A program made the translations under genes and the position numbers. From assembly GCF_031732815.1 (NCBI RefSeq), contig NZ_JAVMKF010000293.1, positions 1-64,000 on the forward strand: 64,000 bases of DNA, in the 5' to 3' direction. Positions 33,658-43,000 of the stretch are shown one piece after another; position 1 is the stretch's first letter, and every line of letters starts with the position of its first letter. Origin of the DNA: Accumulibacter sp031732815 (lineage in GTDB: Bacteria; Pseudomonadota; Gammaproteobacteria; Burkholderiales; Rhodocyclaceae). The notes beneath the pieces were generated by a model. The model was not told the DNA's origin. It worked only from the letters and a program-made list of their open reading frames with translations, and searched no databases.

Positions 33658-34745
33658 TGCAAACCTTGACTGTTGCCTTGGGCGACCGTTCCTACCCCAT
33701 CCATGTCGGGCAGGCTTTGCTCGGGAACGCCGGCTTGATCATCCCGCACCTGCGCCAGGCGAAAGCGGCAATCGTAACCAATACGACCGTTGCCGCCTTG
33801 TACTTGCAGGAGGTAGCCCAGCCACTGCGGCAAGCGGGTGTCGAGGTGATCGAGATCATCCTGCCCGATGGTGAGCAATACAAGGACTGGCCAACCCTCA
33901 ACCTGATCTTCGATGCGCTGCTCCGACAGCGGTGTGAGCGTTTGACGACGCTGATCGCACTTGGCGGTGGAGTGGTCGGCGACATTACCGGCTTTGCCGC
34001 CGCCTGCTACCAGCGCGGCGTCCCTTTCCTGCAGATGCCGACAAGCCTGTTGGCGCAGGTTGATTCGTCGGTCGGCGGCAAGACTGCAATCAACCACCCG
34101 CTCGGCAAGAACATGCTGGGGGCCTTCCATCAGCCGATGGTAGTGCTCGCCGACACCGACACGCTCAATACGCTCCCGGATCGCGAACTGTCGGCCGGAC
34201 TAGCGGAAGTGATCAAGTACGGATTGATTCGCGACCTGGCGTTTCTCGAATGGCTTGAGCGCAACGTCGAGCGGCTGCTGGCGCGCGACCCGCAGGCGCT
34301 TGCCGAAGCGATCTGCCGTTCATGCGCGAACAAGGCGCAGGTGGTTGCCGCCGACGAGCGGGAGAACGGCGAGCGCGCGCTGCTCAACCTGGGACACACC
34401 TTTGGCCACGCGATCGAAACAGGTGTAGGCTACGGCCAGTGGCTGCACGGGGAAGCAGTGGCTGCCGGGATCATGATGGCGGTCGAGCTGTCAGCACTTC
34501 TCGGGTGGCTGGCCAGCAATGATGTCGAGCGCATCGAGCGACTGCTGCTACGCGCGGCCTTGCCGGTTTATGGCGCTCCGCTGGCAGTTGACCGCTATGT
34601 CGAGCTGATGCAGCACGACAAGAAGGTCGCCAACGGACAGCTTCGGCTGGTCCTTCTACCGAAGCTGGGGACAGCCCAACTGGTCAGCGGCGTTCCCTTG
34701 GGCGCGATCGAACAGGCCATCCGCCGGCGCTGCGCGAATGCCTGA
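33657..34745 (+). CDS. aroB: 3-dehydroquinate synthase
   Basis: The product has 362 residues. It converts DAHP to 3-dehydroquinate with NAD and a divalent metal. Visible motifs are DGEQYKDW, ALGGGVVGDITGF, QMPTSLLAQVDSSVGGKT and the metal site LNLGHTFGHAIE. It is translationally coupled to aroK upstream and overlaps the next gene, the dGTPase, by 8 bases. Confidence 0.97.
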   Translation: MQTLTVALGDRSYPIHVGQALLGNAGLIIPHLRQAKAAIVTNTTVAALYLQEVAQPLRQAGVEVIEIILPDGEQYKDWPTLNLIFDALLRQRCERLTTLIALGGGVVGDITGFAAACYQRGVPFLQMPTSLLAQVDSSVGGKTAINHPLGKNMLGAFHQPMVVLADTDTLNTLPDRELSAGLAEVIKYGLIRDLAFLEWLERNVERLLARDPQALAEAICRSCANKAQVVAADERENGERALLNLGHTFGHAIETGVGYGQWLHGEAVAAGIMMAVELSALLGWLASNDVERIERLLLRAALPVYGAPLAVDRYVELMQHDKKVANGQLRLVLLPKLGTAQLVSGVPLGAIEQAIRRRCANA

Positions 34746-35880
34746 GCTCGCAGCCTTTGCGGTTTCCTCGGTCAATTCGCGCGGTCGTCTGCACCCGGAT
34801 GCGGAGCCGATCTACCGGGGAGAATTCCAGCGCGACCGAGACCGCATTGTCCATTCGACCGCTTTCCGCCGCCTGGAGTACAAGACGCAAGTCTTCGTCA
34901 ATCATGAAGGGGACTTGTTTCGCACGCGTCTGACCCACAGCCTCGAGGTGGCGCAGATCGCGCGCGCGATCGCTCGTGCGCTGAGGCTCAATGAAGACTT
35001 GGCGGAAGCCGTCTCGCTGGCGCACGACCTGGGGCATACCCCGTTTGGCCACGCCGGACAGGAAGCGCTCAACGACTGCATGCGCGAGCATGGTGGCTTC
35101 GAGCATAACCTGCAGAGTCTGCGCACGGTCGATGTTCTCGAGGAGCGTTACGCCGCTTTCCCAGGGCTGAATCTTTGCTTCGAGACACGCGAGGGAATCA
35201 TCAAACACTGCTCACCGGAAAACGCACGCCAGCTTGGTGATCTGGGCGAGCGCTTTCTTACCCGCCGGCAGCCATCGCTGGAAGCTCAGATCTGCAACCT
35301 AGCGGATGAAGTGGCTTACAACAACCACGATATCGACGACGGGCTGCGCGCCGGATTGATCAGCCTCGAGCAGTTGCAAGAGCTTGTTCTCTTCGCTCGG
35401 CATGCTGACCAGGTCCGACAACTTTACCCCGAGCTTGCCGGGCGCCGCTTGATCCACGAGACCATCCGGCGTGTGATCAATACGCTGGTATGCGACCTGA
35501 TCGAAACTACCAGGGCCAATATCGTTCGCCACGCGCCGCGCGAATTGGCGGACGTACGTCTTGCCCCGCCGCTGGTCGCTTTTTCCGAAGAGCTGTCGGC
35601 GCAGCAGCAGGCCATGAAGCGCTTCCTGCGGACACACTTGTACCACCATTACCATGTGCTTCGAATGGCGAACAAGGCGGGGCGCATCGTTACCGATCTC
35701 TTCTCGGCATTTACCGACGATCAACGCTTGCTGCCGCCGCAGTATCAGACTCACGCGGGCGCATCGCCGCGCCGGGTTGCCGACTACATCGCCGGGATGA
35801 CCGACCGCTACGCGATCAAGGAGCACCGACGGCTGTTTGCCGTCGACACGGTAGAGCGCTGGCCGGCCGCACTCGCGTAG
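34738..35880 (+). CDS. dgt: Deoxyguanosinetriphosphate triphosphohydrolase-like protein
   Basis: The product has 380 residues. The HD-domain metal ligands are H67 (RTRLTHSLEV) and HD at 96-97 in AHDLGHTPFGH. The second half carries EVAYNNHDIDDG. dGTPases split dNTPs into the nucleoside and triphosphate and so affect nucleotide pools. This shorter class (about 380 residues) is named dGTPase-like and may act on other dNTPs. It overlaps aroB by 8 bases, the normal aroK-aroB-dgt order in this group. It converges on the CBS gene. Confidence 0.93.
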   Translation: MPELAAFAVSSVNSRGRLHPDAEPIYRGEFQRDRDRIVHSTAFRRLEYKTQVFVNHEGDLFRTRLTHSLEVAQIARAIARALRLNEDLAEAVSLAHDLGHTPFGHAGQEALNDCMREHGGFEHNLQSLRTVDVLEERYAAFPGLNLCFETREGIIKHCSPENARQLGDLGERFLTRRQPSLEAQICNLADEVAYNNHDIDDGLRAGLISLEQLQELVLFARHADQVRQLYPELAGRRLIHETIRRVINTLVCDLIETTRANIVRHAPRELADVRLAPPLVAFSEELSAQQQAMKRFLRTHLYHHYHVLRMANKAGRIVTDLFSAFTDDQRLLPPQYQTHAGASPRRVADYIAGMTDRYAIKEHRRLFAVDTVERWPAALA

Positions 35881-35897
35881 CGCCTGCCGACCAGCGA

Positions 35898-35920
35898 CCG
35901 GCCGCCGCTCAGGGGGCCGG
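35898..35920. terminator. Possible bidirectional terminator between dgt and CBS gene
   Basis: CCGGCCGCC (35898-35906) and GGGGGCCGG (35912-35920) form a 9-pair stem with one mismatch and a 5-base loop. It lies between the two convergent genes and includes the CBS stop codon. No clear T-tract. Confidence 0.3.
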
Positions 35921-36370
35921 CCAGTCCTTGATGTACGCCTTGAGCAACTTGTTCTCCATGTTGCGCTCTTCGAGCACTGCCTTGGCGACATCGTGGAAAG
36001 AGACGATGCCGACCACCGCGTCGTCCTCCATGACAGGAACATAGCGCGTGTGCGAGTCCACCATCATGCGGCGCAACTCGTCCACGTCCATATCAGGGGT
36101 TGCCGTGGGCGGATCGCGGTCCATTGCCTCAAGAACAAGGATTTCGGCAATCGGTGGCGTCGGGCCGACCCGCCGCTCGGTTTGCCGCTTGGCCAGGATC
36201 ACCAGAACCTCGCGGAAGGTCAGCATGCCCGCCAGTTTGCCGTCATCCATGACAATGGCAGAACCGATGTCGTTGTCGGCCATCATGATCACCGCTTCTG
36301 AGAGCGGCGTTTCCGGACGCACCGTGAACAGCCTGGCATCTTTGACCTGCAGTACTTCTTTGACCTCCAT
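35909..36370 (-). CDS. CBS domain pair protein
   Basis: The product has 153 residues and consists of two CBS domains (about 8-62 and 75-130). Typical segments are TVRPETPLSEAVIMMADNDIGSAIV, seen here in two halves, and VDSHTRYVPVMEDDAVVGIVSFHDV. CBS pairs bind adenosine nucleotides and act as energy sensors. It stands alone after pntB on the same strand, and about 85 bases with a small inverted repeat separate them. A regulatory link to the transhydrogenase is possible but not shown. GGGGGTGAC just before the ATG serves as ribosome site. Confidence 0.88.
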   Translation of the reverse strand: MEVKEVLQVKDARLFTVRPETPLSEAVIMMADNDIGSAIVMDDGKLAGMLTFREVLVILAKRQTERRVGPTPPIAEILVLEAMDRDPPTATPDMDVDELRRMMVDSHTRYVPVMEDDAVVGIVSFHDVAKAVLEERNMENKLLKAYIKDWPAP

Positions 36371-36394
36371 GTCACCCCCTAGAGATTGGTTTGC

Positions 36395-36426
36395 TCGCCG
36401 GCGACGCGTCTGACGCCGGCCGGCGA
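36395..36426. repeat. Short inverted repeat between pntB and the CBS gene
   Basis: TCGCCGG (36395-36401) pairs with CCGGCGA (36420-36426) across 18 bases. It may be part of a processing hairpin or the CBS gene control region. No T-tract follows. Confidence 0.3.
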
Positions 36427-36455
36427 AATTCTATCAGATAGATACCGTCCGCCTG

Positions 36456-37871
36456 TCAGGCCTTCAGCGCGACCAGAACCTCGTCCAGCATCTTCTTCGC
36501 ATCACCAAACAGCATGCGGTTGTTCTCCTTGTAGAACAATGGGTTGTCTACGCCGGCGTAGCCCGAGGCCATGCTTCTCTTCATGACGATCGAGGTCTTG
36601 GCTTTCCACACTTCGAGCACTGGCATGCCAGCGATCGGGCTCGTCGGATCGTCCTGCGCACCTGGGTTGACGATGTCGTTGGCACCGATGACCATGGCGA
36701 CATCGGTCTGCGGGAAATCATCGTTCAGTTCGTCCATTTCCTGCACGATATCGTAAGGCACCTTGGCTTCCGCCAGCAGTACGTTCATGTGACCAGGCAT
36801 CCGACCGGCGACTGGATGGATGCCGAACCGCACATTGACGCCTTTCTCGCGCAGCAGGCGGGTAATCTCGTATACCGTGTGCTGCGCCTGCGCGACCGCC
36901 ATACCGTAACCCGGAACGATGATGACATTCTTCGCCTCACGCAGCAGTTCGGCTGTGTCCGGGGCGCTGATCGCGACCACTTCGCCGGCCGGTTGCGCTG
37001 CTCCTGCGGCCGCTGGCGTTCCGCCGCCGGTACCGAAGCCTCCGGCGATGACGCTGATGAAGTGTCGGTTCATCGCTGCGCACATGATGTACGAGAGGAT
37101 TGCGCCGCTTGAACCGACGAGTGCACCGGTAACGATCAGGAGGTCGTTAGACAGCATGAAGCCGGTAGCCGCCGCCGCCCAGCCGGAGTAGCTGTTCAGC
37201 ATCGAGACGACCACCGGCATGTCGGCACCGCCGATGGCCATGACCATGTGAATGCCGAAAAGCAGCGCGATCACCGTCATCACGATCAGTGGCGTCATCC
37301 CCTCGCCAACCGAGCCAGCGCGCAGGAATTCGCGTCCAAAATAGATGACGACCAGCAGTCCAGCCAGGTTGATCCAGTGTCGGGCGGGCAGCAGGAGCGG
37401 GTTGCCGGAGATCTTGCCGGACAACTTGCCGAAAGCGATCACCGAGCCGGAGAAGGTAACGGCGCCGATCAGGATGCCGACGTAGATTTCGACCTCGTGA
37501 ATCGCCTTCTCGGCACCGCTCATGTGCGCTGAGGCCACTGGATCGATGTAGTTGGCGAAACCGACGAGCATCGCCGCCAAACCGACCATGCTGTGCATCA
37601 GGGCGACCAGTTCAGGCATCTGGGTCATCTGCACGGTGCGCGCCGCGTACAGGCCGATCGACGCGCCGACCACCATGGCACCGATCAACCAGGCGTAACC
37701 CGAGGTGCCGACATGCGGTCCGAGGACCGTCGCCAGCACGGCAATCGTCATGCCGATGACGCCATAGAGATTGCCGCGGCGGGCGGTCTCCTGGTTGCTC
37801 AGGCCGCCGAGACAGAGGATGAAGAGAATTGTTGCTCCGAGGTAGGAGACGGTTGCCAGGCTTTCAGACAT
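36456..37871 (-). CDS. pntB: NAD(P) transhydrogenase subunit beta
   Basis: The product has 471 residues. The first 270 or so form about nine membrane helices with the conserved GGADMPVVVSMLNSYSGW (helix 13-14 region of the complex). The C-terminal third is the NADP-binding domain III: VPGYGMAVAQAQ, FGIHPVAGRMPGHMNVLLAEA and MVIGANDIVNP. With PntA it drives NADP reduction by NADH using the proton gradient. It starts 12 bases after pntA. Confidence 0.96.
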   Translation of the reverse strand: MSESLATVSYLGATILFILCLGGLSNQETARRGNLYGVIGMTIAVLATVLGPHVGTSGYAWLIGAMVVGASIGLYAARTVQMTQMPELVALMHSMVGLAAMLVGFANYIDPVASAHMSGAEKAIHEVEIYVGILIGAVTFSGSVIAFGKLSGKISGNPLLLPARHWINLAGLLVVIYFGREFLRAGSVGEGMTPLIVMTVIALLFGIHMVMAIGGADMPVVVSMLNSYSGWAAAATGFMLSNDLLIVTGALVGSSGAILSYIMCAAMNRHFISVIAGGFGTGGGTPAAAGAAQPAGEVVAISAPDTAELLREAKNVIIVPGYGMAVAQAQHTVYEITRLLREKGVNVRFGIHPVAGRMPGHMNVLLAEAKVPYDIVQEMDELNDDFPQTDVAMVIGANDIVNPGAQDDPTSPIAGMPVLEVWKAKTSIVMKRSMASGYAGVDNPLFYKENNRMLFGDAKKMLDEVLVALKA

Positions 37872-37883
37872 CTTGCACTCCTC

Positions 37884-39473
37884 CTACTTGCGGAACATGG
37901 CCAGCATGCGCTGGGTGACGGCGAAACCGCCGAACATGTTGATCGTCGCGAGAACGATGCCACCGATCGCCAGCCAGCGGATCCATTCGTCGGGTCGGCT
38001 CACGCCGGGGTCCACCGGGGGGGCGATCTGAACGAGTGCGCCAATCGCGATGATGCTGCTGATCGCGTTGGTCACGCTCATCAATGGTGTGTGCAGCGCC
38101 GGAGTGACGTTCCAGACCACCATGTAGCCGACGAAACACGCAAGGACGAAGACCGTGAAGTGGCCGAGAAACGCGGCCGGTGCGTTCGCCCCGATGAACC
38201 AGAAGACGACGGCAGCAGCGGCGAAGAGGGTGGCCATTGCCGGGCCCGACATCGGTGACCCACCCTTGCCGTGCCCATGCGACTTCGCGGCAACCGGTGG
38301 TTTGGCTGCCGCAGCAGGGGCGGCCGGCGGCGCAGCCGACAGCTTGGGTGCCGGTGGCGGCCAGGTGATCGTGCCTTCCTTGATCACCGTTGTTCCGCGA
38401 ATCACCTCGTCGTCCATGTTGACGTCGATTGCACCGTCCTTGTTCTTGCACAGCTCTTCGGTCAGGCGCAGCAGGTTGGTCGCGTAGAGCGTGCTCGACT
38501 GTTTTGCCAGGCGGCTCGGCAGGTCGGCGTAACCGATGATCGTCACGCCGTGCTTGACGGTGACCGTACCCGGCTCGGTCAGTTCGCAGTTGCCGCCCTG
38601 CTCGGCCGCCATGTCCACGATGACGCTGCCCGGCTTCATCGACTGGACCATTTCGCTGGTAATCAGCCGAGGCGCTGGCTTGCCCGGAATCAGGGCGGTC
38701 GTGATGATGATGTCGACTTCCTTGGCCTGCTTGGCGAAGACCTCGCGCTGAGCCTTCTGGAAGCCCTCGCTCATCACCTTCGCGTAGCCGCCGACGCCGG
38801 ATCCTTCCTCCTGGTAATCGACGGTGACGAACTCGCCGCCCATCGACTTGACCTGATCGCCCACCTCCGGACGCGTGTCATTGGCGCGAACGATGGCCCC
38901 GAGGCCGGAAGCGGCACCGATCGCCGCCAAGCCGGCAACCCCCGCGCCGATGACGAAGACTTTGGCGGGTGGCACCTTGCCCGCAGCGGTAATCTGGCCG
39001 GTAAAGAAGCGGCCAAAATGGTGTGCCGCTTCGATGACGGCTCGATAGCCGGCGATGTTGGCCATCGAGCTGAGCGCGTCGAGCTTCTGTGCGCGTGAAA
39101 TGCGCGGTACGCTATCCATCGCCAGCACAGTGACCTGGCGCGCGGCCAGTTGCTGCAGCAGTTCAGGGTTCTGCGCGGGCCAGATGAAGCTGACCAGCGT
39201 GCTGCCCGGACGCAGCAGGTTCACTTCCTCGGCGGTCGGTCCGCGCACCTTGAAAATGATGTCCGATGACGACCACAGCGCGGTCGCGTTGTCCACCACT
39301 TCGGCTCCGGCGGCGCGAAAAACGTCGTCGGAAACGTTCGCGGCGTCCCCCGCGCCCGTTTCGACGCGCACGGCGAAGCCCAGTTTGATCAGTTTCTCGA
39401 CGACTTCGGGAACGGTTGCAACGCGTTTTTCCCCGGGCGCAATCTCTTTTGGAACTCCAATTGTCAGCGGCAT
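37884..39473 (-). CDS. pntA: NAD(P) transhydrogenase subunit alpha (full length)
   Basis: The product has 529 residues from the ATG at 39473. GGAGG lies 5 bases before this codon, inside a 4-codon longer frame, so the shorter start is right. Domain I binds NAD(H): PGEKRVATVPEVV, the Rossmann loop VIGAGVAGLAAIGAA, and GGNCELTEPG. A Pro/Ala linker (about 385-400) leads to four membrane helices of domain II. In many bacteria alpha is split in two; here it is one chain. pntB follows directly. The protein pumps protons while exchanging hydride between NADH and NADP. Confidence 0.96.
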   Translation of the reverse strand: MPLTIGVPKEIAPGEKRVATVPEVVEKLIKLGFAVRVETGAGDAANVSDDVFRAAGAEVVDNATALWSSSDIIFKVRGPTAEEVNLLRPGSTLVSFIWPAQNPELLQQLAARQVTVLAMDSVPRISRAQKLDALSSMANIAGYRAVIEAAHHFGRFFTGQITAAGKVPPAKVFVIGAGVAGLAAIGAASGLGAIVRANDTRPEVGDQVKSMGGEFVTVDYQEEGSGVGGYAKVMSEGFQKAQREVFAKQAKEVDIIITTALIPGKPAPRLITSEMVQSMKPGSVIVDMAAEQGGNCELTEPGTVTVKHGVTIIGYADLPSRLAKQSSTLYATNLLRLTEELCKNKDGAIDVNMDDEVIRGTTVIKEGTITWPPPAPKLSAAPPAAPAAAAKPPVAAKSHGHGKGGSPMSGPAMATLFAAAAVVFWFIGANAPAAFLGHFTVFVLACFVGYMVVWNVTPALHTPLMSVTNAISSIIAIGALVQIAPPVDPGVSRPDEWIRWLAIGGIVLATINMFGGFAVTQRMLAMFRK

Positions 39474-39478
39474 TTGGT

Positions 39479-39483
39479 CCTCC
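39479..39483 (-). promoter_or_regulatory. pntA: Ribosome binding site deciding the pntA start
   Basis: GGAGG on the minus strand is 5 bases ahead of the ATG at 39473 and would be inside the coding region if the upstream ATG at 39485 were used. Confidence 0.8.
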
Positions 39484-39485
39484 AT

Positions 39486-40076
39486 CTATGATTTTTTGTC
39501 TCAACTCTTCTGAAACTGCTCCGCCAAACAGCGGCAACGCTCGCCACACCTCGACTGCGTGCTGAAGTCAGGCCGCGACGGTGCACAAACGGCGAGGTGA
39601 AGGCAACATCTTGCTCAAACCTTACGTGCGCACAGCGGCACCCCTCACCCGGACTGCTGCGCCCCAGGTAACATGCGCTTCTTGCCGCGCGTCGCAGCCG
39701 TGCAGCCCCGGCCACACGGACTGGAGGCGCACTTTAGCACGGCAAGGGCATTTAGCAGAAGGAGAGCATGCTCGCCCGGGCTGAGAGCGGGCGGTCCGCG
39801 TCCAGTCCCGGGACGGCATACATTTTGCTCGCCGCTTGGGTCGAGCCCCAGGATTTGCGTAAGCTTGCTTCCTGGCGACCCCTTCGCCCCTTATTGAAGC
39901 ATCGGAAGCGAGCGTGCGCACTCCCTTGGTGCGGTGCAGCATCTTGAACGGCTTGGCTATTCCGGGTATAGTCGCCAGTCCCGCGCGGAGGCCTGGGGGC
40001 GTGCTTGCGGGCGTCGCGCGCGCCTTGCCCGCAAGCGCTTGTCGGGCAAACGTCTTTGTCTTGTGAGGATTTGAGT
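39486..40076. other. Intergenic region between divergent pntA and gltB
   Basis: About 590 bases hold the control regions of two divergent operons. Small frames on both strands give Arg/Pro-rich products and are not supported. A good sigma-70 promoter for gltB lies at 39944-39972. Nothing clear is seen for pntA. Confidence 0.55.
39944..39972 (+). promoter_or_regulatory. gltB: Sigma-70 promoter for gltBD
   Basis: TTGAAC (39944-39949), exactly 17 bases, and TATAGT (39967-39972) match the consensus at 5 of 6 positions each. Transcription would start near 39979, giving a leader of about 100 bases before gltB. Confidence 0.7.
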
Positions 40077-43000
40077 GTGATCGATTCAGCCATACCCGAG
40101 CGGCAGGGGCTTTACGACCCGGCCAACGAACACGACGCCTGCGGCGTCGGTTTTGTAGCACAAATCCGAGGCAAGAAGAGTCACTCGATCATTGAGCAGG
40201 GACTGCTCATCCTGAAGAACCTGGATCATCGCGGTGCGGTCGGTGCCGATCCCTTGATGGGTGATGGCGCTGGCATTCTCATCCAGATTCCGGACGAACT
40301 GTATCGCGCCGAAATGCTTGCCAAGGGTGTCCATTTGCCGCCCGTCGGCGACTATGGCGTTGGTATGGTCTTCCTGCCGAAGGAGTCGGCGTCGCGCCTC
40401 GCTTGTCAGGAAGAAATCGAGCGTGCGGTACGTTCCGAAGGCCAGGTCGTTCTCGGCTGGCGCGACGTACCGGTCGATCATGGTCTGCCGATGTCGCCCA
40501 CGGTGCGGGCGCGTGAGCCGGTGATCCGGCAGATCTTTGTCGGCCGTGGCGCCGATGTCATGGTTACCGATGCGCTCGAGCGCAAGCTCTACGTCATCCG
40601 GCGGCGCGCCGCGAATGCCATTCTGGCGCTGGGCCTGAAGCACGGGAAGGACTTTTATCAACCGTCGATGTCGGCGCGCACCGTCGTCTACAAGGGTCTG
40701 CTCCTGGCCGACCAGGTTGGCGCGTACTACACCGACTTGCAGCAGGCGCAGTGCATTTCGGCGATCGCGCTGGTACACCAGCGCTTCTCGACCAATACCT
40801 TCCCGACCTGGCGTTTGGCGCATCCCTTCAGGATGATCGCTCACAATGGCGAAATCAACACACTGCGCGGCAACTACAACTGGATGCGGGCGCGGGAGAA
40901 AGGGACTTCTTCGCCACTTCTCGGGCGCGACCTCGAGAAGATCTGGCCGTTGATCTATCCGGGACAGTCGGACTCGGCGTGTTTCGACAATGCGCTCGAA
41001 CTGCTCGTGATGGGTGGCTACTCGCTGGCGCACGCGATGATGATGCTGATTCCTGAAGCCTGGGAGTCGCATACCTTGATGGACGAACGGCGCAGCGCCT
41101 TCTACAAGTACCACGCCGCGATGATCGAGCCCTGGGACGGGCCCGCGGCCGTCGCGTTCACCGATGGGCGGCAGATTGGCGCGACGCTCGACCGCAACGG
41201 GCTACGGCCGGCGCGCTATCTGATTACCGACGACGATCTGGTGGTGATGGCGTCGGAAGCCGGTGTCCTGCCGATTCCCGAGGAGAGAATCGTCAAGAAG
41301 TGGCGCCTGCAGCCAGGCAAGATGTTCCTCATCGATCTCGACCAGGGTCGCATCATCGAAGACGCCGAGCTGAAAGACACGCTGGCGCGCAGCAAGCCTT
41401 ACCAGGATTGGCTGAGCCGCATCAACATCAAGCTCGACGACCTGCCGGCGCCGAAAACCTCGCCGATGCGCGCCGCCCCCGCTTCGTTGCTCGATCGGCA
41501 GCAGGCCTTCGGCTACAGCCAGGAGGATCTCAAGTTCATTCTCGACCCGATGGCCACTTCGGGTGAGGAAGCGACCGGCTCCATGGGCAACGATTCGCCT
41601 CTCGCCGTCCTGTCGCATCGGAACAAGCCCCTGTTCAACTATTTCCGCCAGCTTTTCGCGCAGGTAACCAATCCGCCGATCGATCCGATCCGTGAGCAGA
41701 TCGTCATGTCGCTCGTCTCGTTCATCGGCCCGAAACCGAATCTGCTCGGAATCAACGAGATCAACCCCCCCTATCGTCTTGAGGTGGCGCAGCCCGTTCT
41801 CGACTTCGACCAGATGGCCAAGCTTCGCCGCATCGCGAGCTACACGGGCAACAAGTTCCACTCGGCCGAGCTCGATATCTGCTACCCGATCGCCTGGGGC
41901 AACGAAGGCGTCGAGGCGCGCCTGGCCTCGCTCTGCCACGAGGCCGAAGACCACGTGCTGCTCCGAGGCTCGAGCATCCTGATCATTTCCGATCGGCGGA
42001 TCGACCGTGAGCACGTCGCCATCCCCGCCCTGCTGGCGACCTCGGCAGTCCATCAGCACCTGGTGATGAAGGGCTTGCGTACGCGCGTCGGTCTCGTCGT
42101 CGAAACCGGCGCTGCGCGTGAGACGCATCACTTCGCGGTCCTCGCCGGCTACGGTGCTGAAGCCGTGCATCCTTACCTGGTGCTGGAGACGATCCAGCAA
42201 ATGGTCGGCGGCGACGCCGAGAAGGGCGACAAGGCGATCAAGCATTTCGTCAAAGGGGTCGGCAAGGGACTGCTCAAGGTCATGTCCAAAATGGGCATTT
42301 CGACCTACATGTCGTATACCGGGGCGCAGATCTTCGAAGCTGTCGGCTTGCAGCAGCGCGTCGTCGACAAGTACTTCACCGGGACGTCCACGCAGGTCGA
42401 AGGAATTGGCGTCTTCGAGATCATGGAAGAGGCTATTCGTCTGCACAAGCAGGCGTTCAGCGAAGACCCGGTGCTTGCCGGCATGCTCGACGCTGGCGGC
42501 GAATATGCTTACCGCGTGCGCGGTGAGGAACACATGTGGACGCCCGAGGCGATTGCCAAACTGCAGCACGCGACGCGCAGCGGTCAGTTCTCGACCTACA
42601 AGGAGTACGCCCAGATCATCAACGATCAGACGGCGCGTCATATGACCTTGCGCGGCCTGTTCGAGATCAAGCCGGCAGGCCCGCCGGTGCCGCTCGAGGA
42701 AGTCGAATCGGCCAAGGAAATCGTCAAGCGCTTCACCACCGGCGCGATGTCGCTGGGTTCGATCTCGACCGAGGCGCACTCGACGCTGGCGATCGCCATG
42801 AACCGTCTGGGCGGCAAGTCGAACACCGGGGAAGGCGGTGAAGACCCGGCGCGCTTCAAGCTGCTCCAGGGAGGCGAACTGCTCTCGGATGTGGTCGGCA
42901 AGTCACGCATCGAGCGCGACCTGGTCTTGCAGCCCGGAGACAGCCTGCGCTCGGCGATCAAGCAGGTGGCATCCGGTCGCTTCGGCGTAACCGCCGAATA

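Noticed and set aside
41202..42779. Long minus-strand frame (525 codons) opposite gltB
   Set aside because: gltB is unambiguous over this range. High GC leaves few stop codons, and the antisense product has no recognisable domain.
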